Assembly (NCBI RefSeq): GCF_016919445.1
Contig: NZ_CP070356.1
Coordinates: 3,661,502 to 3,725,501, forward strand
Length of the DNA stretch: 64,000 nt
Direction: 5' to 3'
Source: Pseudomonas sp. PDNC002
GTDB lineage: Bacteria > Pseudomonadota > Gammaproteobacteria > Pseudomonadales > Pseudomonadaceae
Part shown: positions 17,479 to 27,614 of the stretch, in pieces
How the letters are laid out: each line of letters begins with the position of its first letter
How positions within the stretch are numbered: position 1 is the stretch's first letter
Program-made: the position numbers and the translations under genes
The notes under the pieces: model-generated
The model's database searches: none
What the model saw: the letters and a program-made list of their open reading frames with translations, nothing else
What the model was told of the DNA's origin: nothing

Positions 17479-17793
17479 CCGACGCCGATTCTCAAGAATT
17501 TCCTAGTGGGTATTTTTTCCTACTAATTCGAGCGGTGTTCACGTCAATATTTTAGTAGAGCTGTGAATTGAACTTACAGATAAAACTGTAAGGATCAAAT
17601 TGCCTACAAAAAACAATCGTTGTTCTTCGATTCATTAGAAATACTTCCTACATCCCAAGATTATTCCTACGCCACCTTCGGTAAGTCCCGAATTCGCTAA
17701 GGCCTCGCTCTCCCTAGCATTTGCACCATCGCCTTCACGCCCGCGCGGCAGCTGAAGCGGTTTAGCAAATGATTGAATATCGGGAGAAATGAG
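17479..17793 (+). promoter_or_regulatory. AT-rich promoter and leader region of the adhesin
   Basis: Much lower GC than its surroundings, as often seen upstream of surface-protein genes silenced by H-NS-like MvaT. It holds two inverted repeats: CTACTAA (17520-17526) / TTAGTAG (17552-17558), and CTTACAG-ATAAAA-CTGTAAG (17573-17592). The second is a good operator candidate. A strong GGGAG (17782-17786) lies 7 nt before the TTG start at 17794. Confidence 0.5.
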
Positions 17794-20700
17794 TTGAACT
17801 TTGTATATCGTTCGGTGTGGTGCGAGAAGACTGGCACCTATGTTGCCGCGTCGGAATTGACGAAAGGCCGGAAAAAGAATGGGTCCAGCAAGGCGTTGCT
17901 CGCCGGCGTTGTTCTGTTGGGCTCGGTCAGCGGTAACGCGATGGCCGCAAATGGTGGCGCCATGGCGCTGTGCGCGGAAGACAACACCGGCACGAAGGTC
18001 GGCACGTCGGGCTCGTTCGCGAGCATGCCCAACTGCTCGTCAGTCAGCTACGACTGGGGTGTGTTCAGCGACTCCCTGCCGGACGGTTCCGCGGGCGGGG
18101 TCAACCAGACCAGCATTACCGGCAACAAGGACGGCACCATGTCCATCTATGCCGTGAACGGCATCAAGATGCTGTCCACGGTCGACATGCAGTCGCACAA
18201 GATCAGCAACCTGTCGGCCGGGTCCGTTGCCAGCGGCAGTGGCGATGCTGTCAATGGCGGCGAGCTGTTCAACACGGCTAACAGTGTCGCATCGGCCCTG
18301 GGTAGCAGCCTGGGTGCCAACGGTGTGCTCAGCGCGCCGAGCTTCGTGCTGAGCAACGCCAACACCATCGTTGGCACGACCGGCGCAGCCACGGATGTAA
18401 CCACTGCCTTCGGCAAGGTGGATGCCGCCCTGGGCACGGTGAACTCCAGCATCAACGGTGGCGGCATCAAGTACTTCCATGTCAACTCAGCCGCGGCTGA
18501 CTCTCAGGCGAGCGGTCAGGAAAGTATTGCCATTGGCTCCACCGCGCAAGCGACGACGGACAACTCCATTGCCATCGGCAGGGCGTCGTCCACCGATTCC
18601 AACGATGGAGATGGCGCCGCTGTTGCGGTGGGTTCTCAATCTCATGCCAATGGCGATGGCGTGGCTATCGGTCAGAATACAGATGCGGCTGGTTCACGCT
18701 CTGTCGCCGTTGGCCCCTATGCAGCCGTTTCCGGTAGATCCGGGATCGCCATGGGCAGCGGCAGCAGCGCCCAGGGCGATTACTCCACGGCAGTGGGCCC
18801 CGGTGCCAAAACTAGTGGCACCAACGCAGTGGCTCTCGGCAATACAAGCAACGCCGCGGGTAACCGTGCGATCTCGATCGGTTCTGGTTCCAGCGTGGAT
18901 GTGAATGCGGACTCCAGTATCGCGCTGGGCCGTGTTTCGTCCGCCACCGCGTCCGATGCCGTGGCTCTCGGCTACCAGTCGCTCGCTGACCGCGCGACCA
19001 CCGTTTCCGTGGGCAATGCGACGAAGCAACGCCAGATCGTGAACATGGCGGCCGGTACGCAGGGCACCGACGCGGTCAACGTCTCGCAGCTCTCGCCACT
19101 CGTCACCGCGATGGGCGGCGGCGCAGCCTTCAACAGCACTACGGGGGCGGTCACAGGCCCGAGCTATGCGCTGACCAACGCCAACGGCATTGGCGGCACC
19201 AGCGGTGCGGCGACGGATGTCGGCACGGGCTTCAGCAAGGTCGATTCGGCGCTGGGCACGCTCAATACCTCCATCACCAACATCAACAACGGCGGTGGCA
19301 TCAAATACTTCCACACCAACTCATCGCTGGCGGACTCGTCGGCGACGGGCGCGAACGCCATCGCCGTGGGCGGCGCGGCCACGGCGGACGGTGCGAATGG
19401 CCTGGCCATGGGCACCTCGGCCCACGCCGGCGGGGCCGGCGATGTCGCCATTGGCCAAGGCGCCAGTGCGCTGAACAATGGCGGCGCGGGGAATAATGCC
19501 GCCAATGCGGCGGTCGCGCTCGGTTACAACGCCACCGCCAGCGCGGGAGATTCCGCAGCGGTCGGTACCGGGTCGCAAGCCAGTGCCAACTACAGTTCGG
19601 CCTTTGGCGCCAACGCCAACGCCTCGGGTGTTCAGGCGACGTCCGTGGGCTCGACCTCTGCCGCCAGCGGTCTCATTGCGACGGCGTTAGGTTACGGGGC
19701 CAATGCGGCGGGCGATCGCTCCGTGGCGCTGGGTTCGCAGGCGTCGGTCGCGGCCGGAACCAACCTGAGCATGGCGCTGGGCCGTCAGTCGAAAACGACC
19801 GCCAACAACGCTGTGGCGGTGGGTGCAGGCTCGGTGGCTGATCGCGACAACACCATCTCGGTGGGCAGCGCGGGCGCGGAACGTCAGATCGTGAACATGG
19901 CCAAGGGCGTGCAGAGCACCGACGCGGTGAACGTCTCGCAGCTCTCGCCGCTCGTCACCGCGATGGGTGGCGGTGCAACCTTCAACAGCACTACGGGTGC
20001 GGTCACCGGCCCGAGCTACGCGCTGACCAACGCCAACACCATCGGCGGCACCACCGGTGCGGCGACCGATGTCGGTTCGGGCTTCGGCAAGGTCGACACA
20101 GCGTTGGGCAACCTCAATACCACGGTGAACAACATCAGCAACGGTGTTGGCATCAAGTACTACCACGTCAATTCGTCGGCAGCCGATTCGACCGCGACGG
20201 GTTTGAACTCCACTGCCATCGGCCCGAACGCCCAGACAAACGCGTACTACGGCCTCGCTATCGGCACCAATGCCTCCGCCAACGTTTCCGGCACGACGGG
20301 CGTAAACAACGGCTGGACAACCGCCGTTGGCCCTGGCGCCGTGGCTTCCAATCACGCGGCATTGGCCTTGGGTTCGCAAACGACAGCCTCCGGCTATGGC
20401 GCGGCAGCGCTGGGTGCGAAATCGATCGCTTCGGGGGACAACTCCGCCGCCGTGGGGCTGTTCGCCAATGCCTCGGCTATTAACTCGGTGGCTCTGGGCG
20501 CCAGCTCCACCACCACTGCCGATCTGACCCAGTTGGGTTACAACCCGGGCAATGGCCCCCTCAAGGGCGCCGCTTCGACGGCGAACGGCGAGGTCTCCAT
20601 CGGTGCCTCCAACAAGGAGCGCCGCCTGACCAACCTGGCCGCCGGCTCGGCGGATACCGATGCGGTAAACGTCAGCCAGCTGAAGTCGGAAAACGCCAAG

Positions 20701-23700
20701 GCGGACCAGTTGGGCGCTACCACGGCTTCGGCCCTGGGCGGCACTGCTACCTACAGCAGCAGCACCGGTGCGATCAGCGCACCGAGCTATCTGCTGACCA
20801 ACGCCAACAGCATTGGCGGTACCAGCGGCGCGGCGACGGATGTCGGCACAGGCTTCGGCAAGGTCGATGCGGCGCTGGGTGTGCTCAACACCGGCATGAC
20901 CGGTAACACCACCAGCATCAACAGCCTGCAGACCACGGTGAACAACCTCACCAATGGCGTTGGCATCAAGTATTTCCATGCGAACTCCGGTGCTGACGAT
21001 TCGCAGGCGTTTGGCTACGAGGGTGTCGCCATTGGCGGTGGTGCGGTGGCGGGTGTTGCCGGTTCGGCCAACGTCACGCAACGGGCGGTTACCATCGGCA
21101 GCGGTGCGCACGCCACCATCCAGGACTCCATCGCCGTCGGCACCAATGCCAGCACGGTGAGCGGGTTCTATCCGAACGCTAACAACATGATCGCCATCGG
21201 CACCAATGCCGTGGCGGGCTACGGCCATACCATCGCGCTGGGCGGCAACGCCAAGGTCAACGTCAACTCGGACGGTTCCAACGGCCTGGGCTACAGCGTG
21301 GGTATCGGTGACAGCGTCACGGTAGCGGACGTCCATTCGACGGCCGTGGGTGCGCTGGCAAACACGACGGGTGCCGGCTCTACCGCGCTGGGCTATTCCA
21401 CAACAGCAACCGGAAATGCGACCGCCGTGGGCGTGCAGGCGAATGCCTCGGGCGCCGGCGCGGTGGCGCTTGGCCAGGGCGCAGCTGCTGCGGGGGCGGC
21501 GAACATCGCCATGGGGCAGAATGCCAATGCAACTGGCGCCAACAACGCCATCGCCATTGGTGGTGACAGCAAGACCGGCGACCGATCGGTGGCGCTGGGT
21601 AACGGCGCGGACACCTCCGGCACATCGTGGGGCGTTGCCGTGGGCACCAGTGCAAAATCCACCGGCCAGTACGGTGTGTCCCTGGGCGCGGGCACCCTGG
21701 CCTCGGGTGCGCAATCCGTGGCGCTCGGCACCAACTCGGTGGCTGACCGCGACCTGACGGTCTCGGTGGGTTCTTCCAGCTCCAAGCGCCAGGTCGTGAA
21801 TATGGCGGCCGGTGTGCAGAACACTGATGCGGTGAACGTGTCGCAGCTCAAGCCGCTCGTCATCGCGATGGGTGGTGGCGCAACCTTCAACAGCACTACG
21901 GGTGCGGTCACCGGCCCGAGCTACGCGCTGACCAACGCCAACACCATCGCCGGTACCAGCGGCGCGGCGACGGATGTCGGCACGGGCTTTGGCAAGGTCG
22001 ATGACGCGCTGGGCAAGCTGAACACCAGCGTGACTCAGAACACCAGCGACATCGCCGGCAACACCGCGTCGATCAACGACCTGGATAGCCGCGTGACCAC
22101 CAACGAAGGTGACATCACCAACGTCACCAACCAACTGAACAGCGGCACCATCGGCCTGGTCCAGCAGTCCGCTGCTGGCGAAAACCTGACCGTGGGCAAG
22201 GACACCGATGGCGCAGCCGTCGACTTCCTCGGCACCGCTGGCGCTCGCAAGCTGATCAACGTGGCTGATGGTACTGTCGCTGCCGGCTCGAAAGATGCCG
22301 TCAACGGTGGCCAGCTGTTCGGCGTGAGCCAGTCGGTTGCTGACGCAATCGGTGGCGGCTCCGTGGTGAATCCGGATGGCTCCATCTCCGGCCCGAGCTA
22401 CGACGTGCATAACGCCGATGGTTCGACCACCACCGTGACCAATATGGGTGACGCGATCACCAACATCGATGGCCGTACCACGCAGAACACCACCGATATC
22501 GCCGGCAACACCACGTCGATCACCAACCTGCAAGGTGATGTCTCGAACATCACCAACAACATCAACAGCGGCACCATCGGTCTGGTCCAGCAATCCGCTG
22601 CTGGCGCAAACCTGACCGTGGGCAAGGACACCGATGGCGCAGCCGTCGACTTCCTCGGCACCGCTGGCGCTCGCAAGCTGATCAACGTGGCCGACGGCAC
22701 CGTGGCGGCTGGCAGCAAGGACGCCGTCAACGGTGGCCAGCTGTTCACCACCAACCAGCAGGTTGCGCAGAACACCACCGACATCGCCGGCAACGCCGCG
22801 TCGATCACCAACCTCGACAACCGCACGACCACCAACGAAGGCGACATCAGCACCCTTAATACCGCCATCACCAGCATGGCCGGTGTCATGGGCGATGCGG
22901 TGATGTATGACTCGGCTGCACACACCAAGGTGACCCTGGGCACTGCCGGTACTCCGGTTCAGCTGACCAACGTGAAGGACGGCGCCCTGGCTGCCGGCAG
23001 CACCGATGCCGTCAACGGTTCGCAGCTGTTCACCACCAACCAGCAGGTTGCGCAGAACACCACCGACATCGCCGGTAACACCACGTCGATCTCTAACCTC
23101 GACGGCCGTGTGACCAATGTGGAAGGTGACATCACCAACATCAGCAACCAGATCAGCACCGGTGAAATCGGCCTGGTCCAGCAGTCCGCTGCTGGCGCAA
23201 ATCTGACCGTGGGCAAGGATACCGATGGCGCGGCTGTTGATTTCAAAGGCACCGCTGGCGCTCGCAAGCTGATCAACGTGGCTGATGGTACTGTCGCTGC
23301 CGGCTCGAAAGATGCTGTCAACGGTGGCCAGCTGTTCGGCGTGAGCCAGTCGGTTGCTGACGCAATCGGTGGCGGCTCCGTGGTGAACCCGGATGGCTCC
23401 ATCTCCGGCCCGAGCTACGACGTGCATAACGCCGATGGTTCGACCACCACCGTGACCAATATGGGTGACGCGATCACCAACATCGATGGCCGTACCACGC
23501 AGAACACCACCGATATCGCCGGCAACACCACGTCGATCACCAACCTGCAAGGTGATGTCTCGAACATCACCAACAACATCAACAGCGGCACCATCGGTCT
23601 GGTCCAGCAATCCGCTGCTGGCGCAAACCTGACCGTGGGCAAGGACACCGATGGCGCAGCCGTCGACTTCCTCGGCACCGCCGGCGCTCGCAAGCTGATC

Positions 23701-26700
23701 AACGTGGCTGATGGCACCGTTGCGTCCGACAGCAAAGAGGCCGTCAACGGCTCCCAGCTGTTCGCCACCAACCAGGCTGTCGCGCAGAACACCACTGACA
23801 TCAGCAACCTGGATGGCCGCGTGACCACCAACGAGGGCGATATCACCAACCTCGATGCACGTGTGACCACCAACGAAGGCGACATCAGCACGCTGAACAC
23901 CAACGTCAGCAACATCGACGCTCGTGTGACGCAGAACACCACCGACATCGCCGGCAACACCACGTCGATCACCAACCTGCAAGGTGATGTCTCCAACATC
24001 ACCAACAACATCAACAGCGGCACCATCGGTCTGGTCCAGCAGTCCGCTGCTGGCGAAAACCTGACCGTGGGCAAGGATACCGATGGCGCAGCCGTCGACT
24101 TCCTGGGCACCGCCGGTGCTCGCAAGCTGATCAACGTGGCTGACGGTACTGTCGCTGCCGGCTCGAAAGATGCCGTCAACGGTGGCCAGCTGTTCGGCGT
24201 GAGCCAGTCGGTTTCTGACGCAATCGGTGGCGGCTCCGTGGTGAATCCGGATGGCTCCATCTCCGGCCCGAGCTACGACGTGCATAACGCCGATGGCTCG
24301 ACCACCGTCGTGCACAACATGGGCGACGCGATCACCAACATCGACGGTCGTGTCACGCAGAACACCACCGAAATCACCAACCTCGATGGCCGCATGACCA
24401 ACGTGGAAGGCGATGTCACCAACATCAGCACCCAGATCAACAGCGGCACCATCGGTCTGGTCCAGCAGTCCGCTGCTGGCGAAAACCTGACTGTGGGCAA
24501 GGACACCGATGGCGCAGCCGTCGACTTCCTGGGCACCGCTGGCGCTCGCAAGCTGATCAACGTGGCTGACGGTACTGTCGCTGCCGGCTCGAAAGATGCC
24601 GTCAACGGCGGCCAGCTGTTCGGTGTGAGCCAGTCCGTGGCCAACGCCATCGGCGGCGGCTCGACGGTGAATGCCGACGGCTCGATCTCCGGCCCGAGCT
24701 ACAACGTGACCAACGCCGATGGTTCGACCACCACCGTGACCAATATGGGCGATGCGATCACCAACATCGACGGCCGTGTCACGCAGAACACCACCGAAAT
24801 CACCAACCTCGATGGCCGCGTGACCACCAACGAAGGCGACATCAGCACGCTGAACACCAACGTCAGCAACATCGACGCTCGTGTGACCAACAGCGAGACC
24901 AGCATCACCAACCTCGATGGCCGCATGACCAACGTGGAAGGCGATGTCACCAACATCAGCACCCAGATCAACAGCGGCACCATCGGTCTGGTCCAGCAGT
25001 CCGCTGCTGGCGAAAACCTGACCGTGGGCAAGGACACCGATGGCGCAGCCGTCGACTTCCTGGGCACCGCTGGCGCTCGCAAGCTGATCAACGTGGCTGA
25101 TGGCACCGTTGCGTCCGACAGCAAAGAGGCCGTCAACGGCTCCCAGCTGTTCACCACCAACCAGGCCGTTGCGCAGAACACCACTGACATCAGCAACCTG
25201 GATGGCCGTGTCACCAACAACGAGACTGACATCAGCAACCTGGACGGCCGTGTCACCAACAACGAGACCAGCATCACCAATCTCGATGGCCGCATGACCA
25301 CCAGCGAAACCAACATCAGCAATCTCGACAACCGCGTGACCAACAACGAGGGCAGCATCACCAACCTCGATGGCCGTATGACCAACGTGGAAGGCGACGT
25401 CACCAACATCAGCACCCAGATCAACAGCGGCACCATCGGTCTGGTCCAGCAGTCCGCTGCTGGCGAAAACCTGACCGTGGGCAAGGATACCGATGGCGAA
25501 GCCGTCGACTTCCTCGGCACCGCTGGCGCTCGCAAGCTGATCAACGTGGCTGACGGTACTGTCGCTGCCGGCTCGAAAGATGCCGTCAACGGTGGCCAGC
25601 TGTTCGGTGTGAGCCAGTCCGTGGCCAACGCCATCGGCGGCGGCTCGGTCGTCAACGGCGACGGCTCGATCTCCGGCCCGAGCTACAACGTGACCAACGC
25701 CGATGGCTCGACCACCGTCGTGCACAACATGGGCGACGCCATCACCAACATCGACGGCCGCGTGACGCAGAACTCCACGGACATCAACAACATCAACACC
25801 ACCATCAACACCATGAGTGGCGTGATGGGTGATGCCGTGATGTACGACACCGCCGCTCACGACAAGGTGACCCTGGGCAGCAAAGGCAAGGCTGTGCAGC
25901 TGACCAACATCGCCGCGGGCGAGCTGTCGGCGGACAGCACCGATGCGGTGAACGGTTCGCAGCTCTTCGACACCAACAACAAGGTCGCCGTGATCGACGG
26001 CCGTGTTACCAACCTCGAAGGCAGCGTGAGCAACATCGTCAACGGTGGTGGCATCAAGTACGTCCACACCAACTCGACCAAGGCTGACTCCACCGCCACC
26101 GGTGCGAACTCCATCGCCATCGGCGGTGCTGCCAACGCCTCGGCCAGCGGCGCCGTTGCCCTGGGTGACAACGCCCAGGCCAGTGGCAAGGGCAGCGTTG
26201 CCCTCGGCCAGGACGCCAGCGATGGCGGCCGCGGTGCGGAAGCCGCGTACGTCGGCAAGTACTCCGGCGCCAACAACGACAACGTCGTCGGCACCGTGTC
26301 CGTGGGTAATGCCGCTACTGGCGAAACCCGCACCATCAGCAATGTGGCCGACGCCACCCAGGCGACCGATGCGGTCAACCTGCGCCAGCTCGATGGCGCC
26401 GTGGCTCAGTCCAAGGCGTACACCGACAGCAAGGTCGACGGTATTGCCAGCCAGCTCGATGGCTCCATTGCCGATGTGGACAAGCGCGTGACCAAGGTCG
26501 AAGGCGATGTCAGCGGCCTGCAGAACGGCACCGACGGCATGGCGCAGGTGAACAACGCTTCGCACCTGCCCAAGCCGAAGGCAACCGGTACCGACTCCGT
26601 CGCCGTTGGCGCGGGTGCCGAATCCGCTGGTGCCAACAGCACCGCGATGGGTACCAACGCCAAGGCCAAGGGCAAGAACTCGGTTGCCATCGGTGCCAAC

Positions 26701-27126
26701 TCGGTGGCCGAGCGTGATAACAGCGTGGCTGTCGGCAGCGAAGGCAACGAGCGTCAGATCACCCACGTAGCCGCCGGTACCGAGCGTACCGACGCCGCCA
26801 ACGTAGGTCAGCTGAGCGACGCGCTGAACGATATCGCCAGCCAGTCCAACGCCCAGTACAACGACCTCAAGCACGACCTGCACGAGCAGGACGACCGCCT
26901 GAGCGCCGGTATCGCGGGTGCCATCGCCATCGCCAGCCTGCCGCAACCGATGGTCAACGGTGGCAGCACCACCTCGGTGGGCGTGGGTAACTTCAACGGT
27001 CAATCGGCCCTGTCGGTCGGTGTTTCCCACACCACCAACGATGGCAAATGGACCGCGAAGATCGGCGGTAGCGTCGACTCCCAGAGCTCCTTCTCCATCG
27101 GCGCGGGTGTCGGCTACAACTGGTAA
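17794..27126 (+). CDS. Giant trimeric autotransporter adhesin (YadA-like, 3110 aa)
   Basis: Start chosen at TTG 17794 because MNFVYRSVWCEKTGTYVAASELTKGR is a textbook extended signal peptide region and GGGAG lies 7 nt upstream; cleavage after GNAMA (residue 51). Head blocks of AVALG/AIAIG beta-roll repeats (about residues 220-410, 500-710, 780-960, 1050-1350, 2750-2860 and 2930-3000) alternate with GIKYFHxNS and VNVSQL neck motifs. The stalk (about 1410-2740) is built from eight GTIGLVQQSAAG...GGQLF modules and T-N-x-x-D-GRV coiled-coil repeats. The last 90 residues (LHEQDDRLSAGIAGAIAIAS ... SIGAGVGYNW) form the YadA anchor, a 12-strand barrel made by three chains. Such proteins mediate adhesion, autoaggregation and biofilm. 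The gene is monocistronic, between two terminators. Confidence 0.96.
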   Translation: MNFVYRSVWCEKTGTYVAASELTKGRKKNGSSKALLAGVVLLGSVSGNAMAANGGAMALCAEDNTGTKVGTSGSFASMPNCSSVSYDWGVFSDSLPDGSAGGVNQTSITGNKDGTMSIYAVNGIKMLSTVDMQSHKISNLSAGSVASGSGDAVNGGELFNTANSVASALGSSLGANGVLSAPSFVLSNANTIVGTTGAATDVTTAFGKVDAALGTVNSSINGGGIKYFHVNSAAADSQASGQESIAIGSTAQATTDNSIAIGRASSTDSNDGDGAAVAVGSQSHANGDGVAIGQNTDAAGSRSVAVGPYAAVSGRSGIAMGSGSSAQGDYSTAVGPGAKTSGTNAVALGNTSNAAGNRAISIGSGSSVDVNADSSIALGRVSSATASDAVALGYQSLADRATTVSVGNATKQRQIVNMAAGTQGTDAVNVSQLSPLVTAMGGGAAFNSTTGAVTGPSYALTNANGIGGTSGAATDVGTGFSKVDSALGTLNTSITNINNGGGIKYFHTNSSLADSSATGANAIAVGGAATADGANGLAMGTSAHAGGAGDVAIGQGASALNNGGAGNNAANAAVALGYNATASAGDSAAVGTGSQASANYSSAFGANANASGVQATSVGSTSAASGLIATALGYGANAAGDRSVALGSQASVAAGTNLSMALGRQSKTTANNAVAVGAGSVADRDNTISVGSAGAERQIVNMAKGVQSTDAVNVSQLSPLVTAMGGGATFNSTTGAVTGPSYALTNANTIGGTTGAATDVGSGFGKVDTALGNLNTTVNNISNGVGIKYYHVNSSAADSTATGLNSTAIGPNAQTNAYYGLAIGTNASANVSGTTGVNNGWTTAVGPGAVASNHAALALGSQTTASGYGAAALGAKSIASGDNSAAVGLFANASAINSVALGASSTTTADLTQLGYNPGNGPLKGAASTANGEVSIGASNKERRLTNLAAGSADTDAVNVSQLKSENAKADQLGATTASALGGTATYSSSTGAISAPSYLLTNANSIGGTSGAATDVGTGFGKVDAALGVLNTGMTGNTTSINSLQTTVNNLTNGVGIKYFHANSGADDSQAFGYEGVAIGGGAVAGVAGSANVTQRAVTIGSGAHATIQDSIAVGTNASTVSGFYPNANNMIAIGTNAVAGYGHTIALGGNAKVNVNSDGSNGLGYSVGIGDSVTVADVHSTAVGALANTTGAGSTALGYSTTATGNATAVGVQANASGAGAVALGQGAAAAGAANIAMGQNANATGANNAIAIGGDSKTGDRSVALGNGADTSGTSWGVAVGTSAKSTGQYGVSLGAGTLASGAQSVALGTNSVADRDLTVSVGSSSSKRQVVNMAAGVQNTDAVNVSQLKPLVIAMGGGATFNSTTGAVTGPSYALTNANTIAGTSGAATDVGTGFGKVDDALGKLNTSVTQNTSDIAGNTASINDLDSRVTTNEGDITNVTNQLNSGTIGLVQQSAAGENLTVGKDTDGAAVDFLGTAGARKLINVADGTVAAGSKDAVNGGQLFGVSQSVADAIGGGSVVNPDGSISGPSYDVHNADGSTTTVTNMGDAITNIDGRTTQNTTDIAGNTTSITNLQGDVSNITNNINSGTIGLVQQSAAGANLTVGKDTDGAAVDFLGTAGARKLINVADGTVAAGSKDAVNGGQLFTTNQQVAQNTTDIAGNAASITNLDNRTTTNEGDISTLNTAITSMAGVMGDAVMYDSAAHTKVTLGTAGTPVQLTNVKDGALAAGSTDAVNGSQLFTTNQQVAQNTTDIAGNTTSISNLDGRVTNVEGDITNISNQISTGEIGLVQQSAAGANLTVGKDTDGAAVDFKGTAGARKLINVADGTVAAGSKDAVNGGQLFGVSQSVADAIGGGSVVNPDGSISGPSYDVHNADGSTTTVTNMGDAITNIDGRTTQNTTDIAGNTTSITNLQGDVSNITNNINSGTIGLVQQSAAGANLTVGKDTDGAAVDFLGTAGARKLINVADGTVASDSKEAVNGSQLFATNQAVAQNTTDISNLDGRVTTNEGDITNLDARVTTNEGDISTLNTNVSNIDARVTQNTTDIAGNTTSITNLQGDVSNITNNINSGTIGLVQQSAAGENLTVGKDTDGAAVDFLGTAGARKLINVADGTVAAGSKDAVNGGQLFGVSQSVSDAIGGGSVVNPDGSISGPSYDVHNADGSTTVVHNMGDAITNIDGRVTQNTTEITNLDGRMTNVEGDVTNISTQINSGTIGLVQQSAAGENLTVGKDTDGAAVDFLGTAGARKLINVADGTVAAGSKDAVNGGQLFGVSQSVANAIGGGSTVNADGSISGPSYNVTNADGSTTTVTNMGDAITNIDGRVTQNTTEITNLDGRVTTNEGDISTLNTNVSNIDARVTNSETSITNLDGRMTNVEGDVTNISTQINSGTIGLVQQSAAGENLTVGKDTDGAAVDFLGTAGARKLINVADGTVASDSKEAVNGSQLFTTNQAVAQNTTDISNLDGRVTNNETDISNLDGRVTNNETSITNLDGRMTTSETNISNLDNRVTNNEGSITNLDGRMTNVEGDVTNISTQINSGTIGLVQQSAAGENLTVGKDTDGEAVDFLGTAGARKLINVADGTVAAGSKDAVNGGQLFGVSQSVANAIGGGSVVNGDGSISGPSYNVTNADGSTTVVHNMGDAITNIDGRVTQNSTDINNINTTINTMSGVMGDAVMYDTAAHDKVTLGSKGKAVQLTNIAAGELSADSTDAVNGSQLFDTNNKVAVIDGRVTNLEGSVSNIVNGGGIKYVHTNSTKADSTATGANSIAIGGAANASASGAVALGDNAQASGKGSVALGQDASDGGRGAEAAYVGKYSGANNDNVVGTVSVGNAATGETRTISNVADATQATDAVNLRQLDGAVAQSKAYTDSKVDGIASQLDGSIADVDKRVTKVEGDVSGLQNGTDGMAQVNNASHLPKPKATGTDSVAVGAGAESAGANSTAMGTNAKAKGKNSVAIGANSVAERDNSVAVGSEGNERQITHVAAGTERTDAANVGQLSDALNDIASQSNAQYNDLKHDLHEQDDRLSAGIAGAIAIASLPQPMVNGGSTTSVGVGNFNGQSALSVGVSHTTNDGKWTAKIGGSVDSQSSFSIGAGVGYNW
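22144..25620 (+). repeat. Eight near-identical stalk modules inside the adhesin
   Basis: A module of about 59 codons, beginning G(T/E)IGLVQQSAAG and ending DAVNG(G/S)QLF, starts at 22144, 22570, 23161, 23587, 24019, 24445, 24976 and 25429 (residues 1451, 1593, 1790, 1932, 2076, 2218, 2395 and 2546). DNA identity between copies is very high, with only scattered silent changes. Some copies also share the following GVSQSV(A/S)(D/N)AIGGGS block. This favours recombination and length variation, and is a likely assembly-error site. Confidence 0.92.
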
Positions 27127-27137
27127 TCCCACCTGGC

Positions 27138-27213
27138 GCGCGCGGGGTCTTGCGGCCCCGCGCGCTGCCTGTCTCCTGAGCCCCTGTCGCCATCCGGCGG
27201 CGGGGGCTTTCTA
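27138..27213 (+). terminator. Double terminator after the adhesin
   Basis: Two hairpins follow the stop codon. The first is GCGCGCGGGG / CCCCGCGCGC (27138-27147 / 27156-27165), very stable but without a T-run. The second is AGCCCCTGTCGCC-atcc-GGCGGCGGGGGCT (27179-27208) followed by TTCTATTT. Together they should stop the 9.3-kb transcript. Confidence 0.8.
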
Positions 27214-27369
27214 TTTCCGGGCACTGCGCGCGGAGGGCGGTTTATTGGACTTCAGAGATGACGCACAGGGCGGGTTTGCGAGCAAGCGCGCTCCTACAAC
27301 CGACAGCGCCGCTTCCTCTAGCGGCGCACGGGGAGGGCTTCCTATCCTGCGGCGGTCACGGTCAATCCC

Positions 27370-27604
27370 GTGGCCGGGTTTGACAGCCTGATAGGTAAAG
27401 CGATGCACCCCTGGTGGGCCCGCGAGAACAGCGCATGTTCTCGTGGCCCCCTTCATGAATGCAGTTTTCCATCTGCAATTCTCAATGGTGAGTCGTGCGG
27501 GGAGGTCTTCGGACCTGCCGGTCCTTTGCCCCGGTCTGTCAACCCCGCACGACTCGCCTCCCTTCTTTCGAATGCGGATGGCGCTAGCTAACGGAACTAG
27601 CTAG
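27370..27604 (+). other. Hairpin-rich structured segment upstream of the BRO-like gene (possible regulatory RNA and leader ORF)
   Basis: Within 235 bp lie four inverted repeats. (1) GGGCC..CGAGAAC / GTTCTCG..GGCCC at 27416-27449. (2) TGCAG / CTGCA near 27460-27477. (3) GAGTCGTGCGGGG (27490-27502) with CCCCGCACGACTC (27543-27555), a perfect 13-bp stem enclosing the small hairpin AGGTC-TTCG-GACCT (27503-27516). (4) CTAGCTA / TAGCTAG (27584-27604). Stem 3 with its inner hairpin looks like a branched RNA. The same strand can be read as a short ORF (ATG 27403 to stop 27591, MHPWWARENSAC...), which may be spurious. No T-run follows stem 3. Between 27214 and 27369 only a degenerate REP and one hairpin (27306-27327) are seen. 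Confidence 0.45.
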
Positions 27605-27614
27605 AAGCCCGCCC

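Noticed and set aside
19687..27132. A 2481-codon open frame on the strand opposite the adhesin gene
   Set aside because: It mirrors the adhesin repeats, begins and ends with them, and is a by-product of biased codons in a repetitive GC-rich gene; it has no family features or ribosome binding site.
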